Made by a program: the position numbers and the translations under genes
Assembly: GCA_029532625.1 (NCBI GenBank)
Contig: JARFXM010000004.1
Coordinates: 434,001 to 498,000, forward strand
Direction of reading: 5' to 3'
Origin: Lomentospora prolificans
Lineage: Eukaryota > Ascomycota > Sordariomycetes > Microascales > Microascaceae
Length of the DNA: 64,000 bases
Shown: in pieces, positions 35,950 through 46,309 of the stretch
How the letters are laid out: each line of letters opens with the position of its first letter
Position numbering within the stretch: position 1 is the stretch's first letter
The notes under the pieces: model-generated
The model's database searches: none
Seen by the model: only the letters and a program-made list of their open reading frames with translations
Told to the model about the DNA's origin: nothing

Positions 35950-37073
35950 ATGAAGAGTTCGACAGCTCTCCTACCTGCTCTTCTTTCAGCGCGATCGTTT
36001 GCGTGGCCATCCGTATGGCCCTATGAGAAACGCACCACCGCTCTACCTTCCAATTGGAAGCCAGGTGTTAAATGGCAGATCGTCATCCACGCGCCTATCG
36101 ATATTCGGACGACCGTGATTCCAACAGAAGCTCAGGTTTGGGATATCGATTACTTCCACGCGTTGGCTCATCCTGAGATCATTCCCGCCCTGGTAAGCTT
36201 TTAACGTGTGTGAGGTGTCGTATCTGGAACATGCTAATTAACAGTGCTTAGCGAACACCTGCGCCCGATGTTGACAACGTTGTTTTGTGCTACATCAACG
36301 TTGGTGCTATCGAGGAGTATGAAGCAGACTACAAAAACTTCCCTAAAGATGCCATAGGAAATTCTTACGAAGAGTACCCTGAGGGTTGGATAGACGTGCG
36401 ACGCGAGGACGTCGTTGAGTTTATGAAGAAGAGGCTCGTCAAAGCCGCGGAGGCTGGCTGTGATGGGGTTGATGCCGACAATATCGATGGCTATGTATGT
36501 TTTAAACCTACCCTTTACTTCCTTGCTACGTCGCTGACATGAGTCAAGGATTGGGACGAGCCTGGCGTCGACAAGACTGGCTGGAGCCTCACGCAAAAGG
36601 ACCTTATCAACTACGTAACGACTCTGGCCGACTATGCCCACAGTATCGACACTCTCAGAGGCGTACCTCTCATGTTCGGTCAAAAGAACGCCCCTCATCT
36701 CGCCCCCCACCTGGTCAACATTGTTGATTTTGCCGTCCTTGAAGACTGCCAGGGTCTAAATGGACGACTCCCCGGCGTTCACGAGGCCTACTGCCATGAC
36801 TTCCAGCCTTTCGTCACAGGGGAAAAGCGCGCTGACGGAAAGAAGCTGCCGGTTTTCGAGATTGAATACCCTGGATCTACGGAGAACGGAAGCACGAATC
36901 TAACGAGGGCGGACTGGGAGTATTATTGCAACAGGGATAAGGTGGAGGTTGGCAACCTTGATTTCAGCCAGGTTATCAAGCACGAGTCTGAACAGATTGA
37001 TGGTTGGGTGCAATATTGCTTGGACAATGAACAAGAGGGAAAATTCTGGACTGTTACCCTCCCCATTGGTTGA
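35950..37073 (+). CDS. Secreted GH114-type glycoside hydrolase (spherulin-4-like)
   Basis: Glycoside hydrolase family 114, endo-alpha-1,4-polygalactosaminidase type; characterised fungal members cut galactosamine-containing exopolysaccharide. Exons 35950-36192, 36252-36494 and 36549-37073 keep frame and give 336 residues. The first ~20 residues form a signal-like segment (A-L-L-P-A-L-L-S-A-R-S-F-A-W). The TIM barrel shows W-Q-I-V-I-H near the start, V-L-C-Y-I-N-V-G-A-I-E-E-Y-E, G-W-I-D-V-R, C-D-G-V-D-A-D-N-I-D-G-Y (acidic active-site cluster) and F-G-Q-K-N-A. No galactosaminogalactan synthesis genes (epimerase, large GT4, deacetylase) are nearby, so it acts on self or foreign polymer outside that cluster. 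Confidence 0.88.
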
Positions 37074-39684
37074 GTTGCGTGTTTTGAGTTTGCAGAGGAA
37101 GAACGATATCAACAGTAGCGAAGTCCAATTTTTAGTGAATTTGAACGGTTCTACAATCGCGAATGCTCTAACTTGGGGTTGCAAACACAGAGGTGTGATC
37201 AGCCCGGGACTCATTGGGCAAGTGTTGCGAGACTGCGAGACTCACACAAACCATCCTACCATCAAAAGCCTCATCACTCAAAGTCCGAACAAGGGTCCAA
37301 GAGAATCTACAACAACCCTGTCCCATCTCCACAACAATCGTCCGACTCCACAATTCCCCGCAGCGGAACGACCAGGTCAAGCCGCAGTGACGAGTCAGAA
37401 TGCTTTTCCTTACCCTCTAAATATGCTTCCTTCCATTCGTTCCATCTTCTTCCCCTGCTGGCTTCTGCTCAAGGGTCCACGTGGACTGGTAAGCTCTTCA
37501 ACTGTGGGTCGCAAGGAGGATTTTGCCCCTGTGGCAGATAGAGGAGGCGAGTGCATTTTCTCGCTAAAGCACGGCAGAGCAACTCCGGCTAATATGACTG
37601 GCAGTACCGCACTTTATAGATTGCATCGCGCACTCTGAATTCATCGCGTCGTTGGCCTTTTAATCCATGTGGGCTTACGCGGTTGGGGCCCTTTGTCCGA
37701 TTTAGTGCTGCAGTCAAATTGCATTGCCAGCGACGCAGTGACGGACAGTGGTGAGTGTGCTCTGTGTTCCCTCGCTGGCTGCGGACTCCTTGCGCTTTGA
37801 AGGAAGACCTGAGTGTCATTTTCGCATGGGTCTCGTTACCACAGTGAATACCCCGTCTCTTGGCACATTTCCACTCTACTATGGTGCCTTTATTAAGTTC
37901 AGAGGCGTACATTACCGGAGCTGGCCGCCAAGCCAGCCAGCGATATGTGAGCTCGGGATGGGTTTCTGCCCTGCGCCAAGCGTGAAAAAGCAAGAAAGGG
38001 CAAAATTGAGGGCTGCACCAAATATCTCACCTCCTCACTGAGAGATTGTGGCGATGATGAAGAGGGTAAGCCCTGACAAATAGGCCCAAGAATGGCCATA
38101 TTGGGAACCTAGATGACGAGATGAGTTTAGGCGCCGACTAATTCCGGATGACAAGGCGGTTGGCTGGAAATGGAGGGTATAGAATGTCTGTTTATACCTA
38201 CCTCTTGGTACTGTGGATCTCCGTCTTTTTTCGATTCTGCGACCTGTGTAGCATTCCGTTGTGTCGATCTCCCAGCCAGGTGGGCGAAACACACCATATA
38301 TCCTGAACCTAGCATCTGACGGGAAGTGCTGAAAACTCTACGCTCACGTGAAACCTGTACGAGCTTGCTTCAACGTCCACCTGATAGTAAGTCCACCCAG
38401 TCAGCGAAAACACTCAAAGTAGAAATGTTGACTCTATGAACAATATAGGTGTTTGCTATCAATCTTGGGGCGATTTAAGGATGGGAAGGTGGATTAGAAG
38501 AATGGCCTCTGAGTTAATACATAAAACGAATTACTTGATAAAAACCAGCTGACTCTTAGGGAGGCGTGCTGTTGGCTGCGTTGCTTTCGCAGGGGCGCGG
38601 ATTGTGACTCGAGGAGGCGACTGTACATCACTAGAGATAGCCCAGATACCAGTTCGATTAAAGACTGCTCAACGTTCAAACGTGCCCTTGATATCATGAT
38701 GGAAGCATGAGCAACGGACTCAACATTAGAGGTTGATATTTGCGGCTCAGGACTTTACCTATCGCTCATCGGACATTTTGAACCTTTTTGGATCCCCATG
38801 AAACAAATATTTTTTGAGCCTTGGAAACTGGATGGTCGAGAAAACCGGTCTAGTGGCCTATGAATGTAACCATTGTCTGTACCTGCAGCACCGACCCGAA
38901 GCCGCAAGTTCGCTAACTTAGCCGACGATCGAAGCACGAACTAGACCAAAGGGCAACGACACCATACGGCCAAGAAGCGAAGCGGGACACTCTGGGAACA
39001 GGCGACTTTAGCCTCGTGCACTTCGGTGCAAGTTTGGCGGGATGTTGGGGGCCGGCAGTGGGAGGTGTGGTTGGTTGCCAAGAGTTGAGCAAGACGATGT
39101 GTTGTTGAAGAGTACGTGTTCGGGCTCGGCGATATTCTGCCATCAGGCTCTTTATTATCCAAGTGTTGGAAAGTCATGTCTATATTCGATGCACTATTTA
39201 GTTAGTGGTTTAGCGTGTAGATTGGTTTAAAAGGATAAAGAAGGGTAAGTCCATTAATAATAGAGTTATCTGGATCTAGTTTACCAACGACGAGGTAAAA
39301 GAAAGTAGAATTTCCTGGGGGGCATTATTATTATTCTCAAATAGACGCGTTATTCAAGTATAGAAAGCGTATTTTGAATTTGTATACCAGCTTCATCATG
39401 CATCACTGCCACCAGTATCCATTCTATGTGTCGGGTCAATTTTCTGGCCACTAAGGCAGTATTCCTAGTGTTGCTCTTGAATCGTGAAATGTACTTTTGA
39501 GAATATCTACAAGAGGACTTCACCCATGAGCCATGAATGGGTAATTAATGTCCACCAAGTCTCCTCCTCGACTGAGCGATGAAAAGTGTATACATATGTT
39601 CTCCAAGTGCGTCAGCTATTGTTGGGCACAAAGTGATTTCACCGTGACTCTACGGCAGATTTTTCACTTTATCCATAATTTCCA
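37074..39684. other. 2.6 kb region without a convincing gene
   Basis: Frames up to 229 codons (36949-37638 plus, overlapping the GH114 3' end in another frame) lack motifs and have antisense equivalents. Nothing else recognised. Confidence 0.45.
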
Positions 39685-40567
39685 TCACCTTAGAAGGTCA
39701 ATGACAGTCGAGTTGTACTCGGTAATGCAGTTTCCAAGGACACCCTTGGTCAGGTCAGCCGTCGAGTTCTTGACAGAGCCGGCCAGATCGCTGGTGCCGC
39801 AGGCGACACCCAAAACAAACGATTGGGAGACCATGTCAGCCATGGCGGGGCTAGTGTGCGTGTGATCCTGAGGGAACCCTGCGTTGACGACGGAAGCACC
39901 GGCGTTCTTCATCATCTGCGCGGTGTACTGGCCATGAGGCACAAAGTAGACGCCTTTATCAGGGCCACCCAGCTGCGCTGCAGCGAGCCAGGTGTAGTAG
40001 AAGAAGCGGGAAGGGCCCCAGGCGAAAGAGCCACCCTCCCAGGGGTTGTTGGGAGTGGCCTCGGAGAGGATGACCTTGGCGCCCTTGCTGAGAAACTTGG
40101 TCGATGCCTGCTTGAGGTACCAAGGGAAAGTGTGGACAGTCTCGGCGACGCCGCTAAACTGCTATTAGTTCCGTGCCCAGTAAAAATATAGCGGCTATAT
40201 CTGGATGGCTATATACTCACTTGTAGGTGGTTTGGCAAGTCTCTTCGCCATCACCGAAACAGTCCGATCTTCCGTTGTCATTGCTGAGCGACCCGCCGTC
40301 ATTGTGTCCAAACTCGATAACAACCCAGTCTCCACTCTGCACGACATTCAACACCTCGTCAAAACGGCCCTCGCGCGTGTAAGACCGAGCGCTACGGCCA
40401 CCGATGGCGTGGTTGACGACAGGCGTGTCGAGGGAGTACTGCAGATATTGACCCCAGCCATCGATAACGCCGTTGCCACGGGCCATGGTGCTGTCACCGC
40501 AGAGGTGCACCGTGGCGATGGTCTCGCCAACGACGAAGAAGAGAATGCTAGAGAGCGAGGCGCGCAT
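39685..40567 (-). CDS. Rhamnogalacturonan acetylesterase, CE12-type SGNH esterase
   Basis: Secreted esterase removing acetyl groups from the rhamnogalacturonan I backbone of pectin. Exons 40567-40221 and 40153-39685 join over a 67-base intron to 271 residues. The start at 40567 places a signal peptide (S-L-S-S-I-L-F-F-V-V-G) before the mature domain; 21 upstream codons are open but basic. SGNH blocks are visible: G-D-S-T-M-A (nucleophile Ser about residue 26), the A-I-G-G-R-S-A-R-S block, F-G-H-N-D-G-G (block III Asn), and D-H-T-H-T-S near the C-terminus with the catalytic Asp/His. The chosen acceptor restores the T-Y-N-G-V-x-E-T-V family segment. Together with GH114 upstream it forms a small secreted carbohydrate-enzyme neighbourhood. 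Confidence 0.92.
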
Positions 40568-41627
40568 TTTCGTAATTATTCGGGCCTGCCGTCGAGGATT
40601 TGAGGGTACAGCAAGGAAGAAAAGACGCAAAGGTGAGCTTCCAAGAGGCGGAGACCGTACTAATATATTATCAATTAATGCCCCTAGAAGAGAGTCGGCG
40701 ATGGCCTCCGCGTGTGGTTGTACCGGCTAAAGTTTTGTGGGGATGCACATCCGCAACAACTAGATTAAAAGTGCTACTATCCCAGGTTAAGCCAGGCCTT
40801 CATTATTCCCGCGCCAGTAAGCTTTTAATTTGAGATGCGTAAATGTTGACCCTCTCCGCCACGGGAAGAGTTCCAAGCGGTTGCAGCGCGATCGCTCGTA
40901 GATTGTGCCCGAAGCGAACTGGAGCTATAAAGACCTCACATCTCGATGTATTGTTACCTGGAAATGCCTGTGTCGACTTCTAAACCGCCCTCTTTCTCAT
41001 TGACCAGATGCCACGGTCCACAGTTGGACGATCGACCCATCATGATCTCTGTCGGGTGGCCTCATACCCACCCCAACGGTCCACGATGGAGTGTAAAAAT
41101 AAAGCTTATGGAGCAAATCGACCCGCGAGGATGAGATGAAAGGGATCGGGCACCGGCAGACAGAATGATTTCGAAAAAAGCGCCGAAGCCGACGCAGGGC
41201 GGAAGTTGGAAAGGGTGGTGATGCGGGGTTGGCCTCTATGATTGGCAAGGATGTAGGGGACACATTGAAACGGCCCGCTTCCCAACGATTTCCCACCTAT
41301 GGTTGACTTTCCGGTCAAAGGGACTGCAACCGCAGGACGGTAACAGCTATCGTCACAAAGTATTCGATCGATCTAGGAACAGGATGGTGTGGGATCTTGC
41401 TCCCGTATGCTGGCTTGAGCTCAGGCATCCTTGCGTGGTAGCAATGATACCCGATGAAAGGGTAAAAAATGCCGACCTTGCGACGGAAAAATCACTAAGA
41501 GGATATAAAGGGTATTATGGAGGATAGTGCGAAAATACACTTGTCGTTAAGAGCTAATCGCATACTAATCTCAAAAGGAACGATGAATCCGGAGAATCAA
41601 GACTAAACAGAATATTGTCAAACTCGA
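40568..41627. other. Intergenic region
   Basis: About 1.06 kb between the CE12 start and the stop of the large minus-strand gene. Only short motif-free frames; presumably the CE12 promoter and 3' UTR of the large gene. Confidence 0.5.
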
Positions 41628-44600
41628 TCACGAGTCATTTGGTACCCATTCGTCTCCAACCTTTGTCCATTTGGGCAGCTTATCGTCCTGGCGCAACTTG
41701 ACCAAAGTCGTTGGAACCCTAACCTTCCAGGGCTCGCCCTGCGGAACCTCGTCGCCAGGCTTCTGTGCTCTCTCCGCAATCTCGTCTGCAATAGGGAGGA
41801 AGAGTGGGCTCGAAATTGCGGGCAAGGGTCCGCCATTCCACAACTCTCCAAACTGAAGGAAGCTGCGGGAACAAGTGAGCAAGCGAACGGTGTCAAAGAA
41901 AATTTGGATAAACATACTGATCAATGGCTGGTTCAAAGCCTGGCCGGGCGGGAACTTGAACACGACAAAATCCCGCTTTGAGGAACTCCTCAAACTCAGG
42001 ATCCGTATCTTCTATTGCCAGCTTATCTGCCCAAAGATATTTGCGGCCCCAGAAGTACGGATACATGACGTACACTTGACGGTCTCGTCAGCAATCGTAT
42101 CCGCGGCGGATAAGGAATTGTAATAACTTACTCATGTTCTCCCATTCAAAGGCCTGCTCGAAGAATCTGACGTACGATCCCTCTGCTTCTGCCTCATTGA
42201 GGTTAATGTACGGCCCGTTGGCGCCAGCGTTAATGGAATTGAAGGCGTCGTAGTACTGCCCAGTGATGACGGAGATGCAGTTTTTCTTTAGCTCTTGCTT
42301 TACTGAAATAGCGTTGCTCGCCGGATTTCTTAAAACAAGGGAATGTTAGCGCTGAGCTGGCATTGTAGGGATACCAAAGTAACATTAGTGCTGGTGATTA
42401 AATTTGCATACCTTCCCTGAATCGTGATTCCCGCCTGCAGTTGGATGGTAGCCAACTTCTCCTCATACTCTTGTAGCCTGGCTTTGTACGCCATTGTCAG
42501 CTTTGCGTGCGTATCAGCCCGCCACTCGTTGAGGGCGTCCTCGGTAACTGCGCAGGTAATTTCCACCGTAACTGTTACTGCGGCCACGTGGAATGTATGA
42601 ACAGCCCATGGAATAAAGTTTCGCTGGCGAGCCAGGTTAACTGTGATGACGCCCCCGATTTTGATTCTAGAGCAGCTGTTCCCAAGTATGACGTCCGTGA
42701 ATTGATCATCCTTCCAGAAGCTGTAAGACTGTCCAATTCGAGCATGTACAGCTTCATAGCCTTTGTCGATGGCGATGCTGGCGGTGTGGTAGGCGTCGTT
42801 TTCGACTTTCATGTCTCCCTTAGCGAAGCCGTCCGATACTGTGATATAATCTGGCGGTGGTGGCTTGACATCTGTAGCCTCATATTTCTTGACCCAGAAA
42901 GCATAGTTAAATTCAGTGATATCGGTCGGGGTCAACGGAAATTGAGTTGGCTTGACCAAAGCTGCAGCTTGATCGGCTGCCTCGACCATGGTATGAATAG
43001 TGTAAGCACCTGGTTCCGGGATCATGAAGTCGCTGAAAAGTTAATCAGTATTAATAGCAATACTCGAGTTGTTGGAGACTGAACTTACAATAGTGCACGC
43101 ACACCGTAATTGAACATCTGGGCTTCGTAACTGCACCACGTATTATTAGTTTAAAAAGCCTTGATATCACTTGGGCAGCCCACTCACATTTTGTTGACCC
43201 ATTGGTAAACACCGCTCACATTGAGCGGCCCACTGCTATTGTCGATTCCATGCGCGTTGACTTCGACGACCTCGGACTAGGTTCGATTCGTGTTAATTGG
43301 CAGCCCCTCCAAGAACATTGAGCATAGGCTCAAAACTTACTGAATTGGTAACTGTCTGCTTCTTAAGAATTCGCTCTGTGACCTTCTTAGAAGCCTTTTC
43401 GGTGACGTCTTGAGAAAACTAGATCGTAAATGGTTAGCCAGCGTGGCCTGTATCCACATGCATATGCAATCTGCTTACTTTGCTGGCGCTTTTGGTGGCA
43501 GTCTCCTTCGATCTAGAGAAGCCTCCCTCTGCCTTGGCGGTGAATTCCACAGCTGGTCCATACTTTCCGGTCACCTGCAGGCTTCCCTTGACATCAAACT
43601 GTTCCTTAATAGTAGACGCGGTCTCCTGAGACATCTCGAAACGCGAAGTGGTTGATAGGTCGCGAGAGTTTTCAGTAGTAGTCTCTTCCTCAGTCGATAC
43701 TACAGTCTCGCTGCGAGTTGTGGACGTGTGTTCACGTTTCTTCGACTCTCCTTTCAGCACGTTCTCAATATGGGCGATATCAGCACCCTCATATCCAATC
43801 AGCTGTTGCTTCACAATGATGAGGTCGCCAACGCCAATCGTATTGATCTTTCCCTTGGTATGCGGGATTCGCGGGTCAAAATTAGGGATCAGTGGAATTC
43901 TAGGGACGAGCTTTCCAAAGTCTATACCGGTAACGAATTTGCTAAATTCGCTAGGGACAGGAGCTTTCGATACAATTGTTTTCCCACTAATGACAGATAC
44001 TTTGGTTGTCTCAAACGTCGGGACCAGAGATCTGAGCTCGGTTTCCACTTCGGAGAGGTTTGTACGTAGCGTTTTCACGACATCTAGATGGTAAATATTA
44101 GAAAAAGATTTCGAGCTCTGTCGCATTTTCAACCATACCTGGTAACCCAGTAGTGTTGGGGTTAACTTCCAACGAAGAGAGCACACTCTGAGTCCGTTCT
44201 GAGAGCGGTGCATCTTCAGCAAGCGTCGGAACTGACTCTCGGGCCTCGATTGGCTTGAAGGCGGGCGCTCCGAGCATGCCCAAAGAGCTACTAGCAAGCT
44301 GGCGCACAAGGCCTACAGCAGACGCGGTACCAGCAGCATCCTGAAGCGTCAGTGGATCTGTTGCCAAAGCTGGGATCGCGGCTGTTGGAGCAATGAAGGA
44401 CGGATTGGGGGAACCCGGGTTGGGCGCGCCGGTTCCAGATCTTTCAGCGGCAGCACGGAACTGGTCGATATTGATAGTCCGCAGCTGAGCTATGTGCTTT
44501 ATCTGTTCTGTAATGGAATGGGTGACGGAGAGACCCTCATCTATGTCAACTCCATTTTGCGGCTCTTGTACAGTCTTCTTGATGTGAATTGTGTCAATGG

Positions 44601-45546
44601 CTGTGAGCTCGCTGATCGCCGCCTTGATTCTAGTATGACGATCAATAAGTCTCTTAGCCGTCTTCGCGACGCCTTCCTGGTCGCTTCCGGTGCCATCTGG
44701 TTCTGGTGCGGCAAGGACCGACTTGAGCGACGCTTCAGTCGGCAGCAAGAGAGAACGCTTCCTAAACGCGAAGAGGTTGCTTGGACCTGTCGGGGTAGAA
44801 GGATGGTCGGGTTCTTCTAACGTGACCTTAACCCAGAGAGCGGGGGTCTTTGGCGGCTCCCAGCCGACGATAGCGGTGTGAGCCTGTATACAGACATAGG
44901 TATTTTCGTTGTAGCGTGCTTGATCACCAACTTTATAAGCCACTTGAGGGCTCCATTCGGGGATAGATTGAGTTTTCGCGGCGGATGAGATCTGAGGAGA
45001 GTTGGTATCCTTCTTGCCCTTGAGCGCATCGTTGTCGCGGGATCTCTCTGCCGCATCTTGAATCAACTCTGCGTCACGAAGAATGTTGACATACTCTTCG
45101 AGTGGCAGAGCATGGTTGCTCTGCGAAGAGTGTTAGTACCGTGTACACTGGACGCCGGGCGTTATGCGCTGTCCTTACCTGATCAAACTTGACGGCGGTT
45201 ATTACATCCCGCAAATCTTTCAAAAGTACGTCGAATTCCGGCTTCTTGACAACTTCAGAGGCCGGGACTCCAAAGACTTGCTGGGTCAGCTGGAGGACGG
45301 AAGAGACTGGGAGGTCATTCCCATGACCAGCCTCATCTAGAAGAACGCCAAGCCGCTTTAGGGATTTTACAAGTTCATTTCCGTTGTAGTTCTTAATAAA
45401 GTCACTATCCCGGATGAAGCCAGCTGCGGCATTGAAAGTCTCTGTTCGGGGATCAACAGCACCTAGAGCAGTGGCGAGCTTCTCTTGGAAAGTGGACTTC
45501 TGGGAGAGCTTAATGCTTGGAGCATCGGGGTCCTGCTCGATAGGCG
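41628..45546 (-). CDS. Very large bacterial-style protein with CBM5/12-like module; 5' end unresolved
   Basis: Ten exons join in phase: 45546-45179, 45120-44139, 44083-43479, 43418-43341, 43276-43188, 43130-43089, 43032-42412, 42328-42132, 42074-41918 and 41862-41628, about 1,125 codons. Further upstream coding exists between 45546 and about 46084 (an open frame at 45887-46084), but I could not splice it confidently. Parts in order: an alpha-helical region; at about 44965-44830 a chitin-binding module of CBM5/12 pattern (W-S-P-Q-V-A-Y-K-V-G-D, then Y-V-C-I-Q-A-H, G-W-E-P-P, L-W-V-K-V); a Pro/Ala linker; a Glu/Lys/Thr-rich coiled-coil-like stretch beginning H-I-E-N-V-L-K-G-E-S-K-K-R-E-H-T; a segment with F-N-Y-G-V-R-A-L-F-D-F; a tail with Y-P-Y-F-W-G-R-K. 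I recall similar layouts in uncharacterised large bacterial proteins. No signal peptide or transmembrane helix seen. Function unknown. It is divergent from a toxin-like gene. Confidence 0.7.
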
Positions 45547-46309
45547 CTACATTAGAGAAACTGTTAGCTCTCGCTGGGCATAGTAGGCAGTCTACAGGTG
45601 TGGGAAGTTAGTCACTTGCGTCGAATCAAGAGAAGCCGAAACAGTGACTCCGTCATATTGTCTTGCGGGTCGTAGGTTGAGCGTACAGAAACAAAGTCGA
45701 AGGGCGGTGAGTTCGTATGGTAGCCAGAGTGAAAGGGTTGGTCTGTGGACGAGAGAACCGATGGATATATGCCAAGAAGGGGTAACGATAGACTGAGACT
45801 CTAGAATAGGAAAAGCGCCTAGATTGACCAGCCCTACTCTCGCGTGATAGGATTCCCCCCTCGTTTCTCGCAAATTCGTCATATAATTACGTTCCAGTGT
45901 CATCGATGTGCAGGTGATTAGAACTGGTGCCTGGAGCTGGACAGTCTTGTTCGGGCACCAGCGACATCCAGAGACCTACCCGGCCGCGCTGGTTGGTAGG
46001 ACTCCAAGAGGAGTCTTCAAAACCATCTTTGCTGATATCTGATTCGCTCTTTGCTGCCTTGGCCGGTCGTGGCGTATCAAACACTCCCTATTGATGTTGA
46101 GCAATATAGGTTCCCAAATAGGCCGAATTGACCAATGATAGCGGACTCGCGACATGCTTGTCCAGCTGATATCTCCCGATTCGGCAATATCGGGGACGGA
46201 GCAACTACTACTTCATTTCGACTCTGGGTGAATGATTGACGCAATGAATGACGCTATGAACGATACTTGAAACAGATACTAGAGAGCCAGCTGAGAAGCA
46301 AGGAGTATT
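45547..46309. promoter_or_regulatory. Divergent promoter and unresolved 5' exon(s) of the large gene
   Basis: Between the first firm exon of the large minus-strand gene and the ATG of the toxin-like gene. Minus-strand frames at 45887-46084 and 45592-45903 are open and probably include the true first exons. If so, about 225 bases (46085-46309) are shared promoter. Confidence 0.5.

Noticed and set aside
36949..37638. 229-codon plus-strand frame overlapping the GH114 3' end
   Set aside because: Begins inside the GH114 coding exon in another frame and shows no family motif.
45592..45903. Minus-strand frame considered as the second exon of the giant gene
   Set aside because: No donor in the right phase joins it to the firm exon at 45546, so it was left as unresolved 5' sequence.
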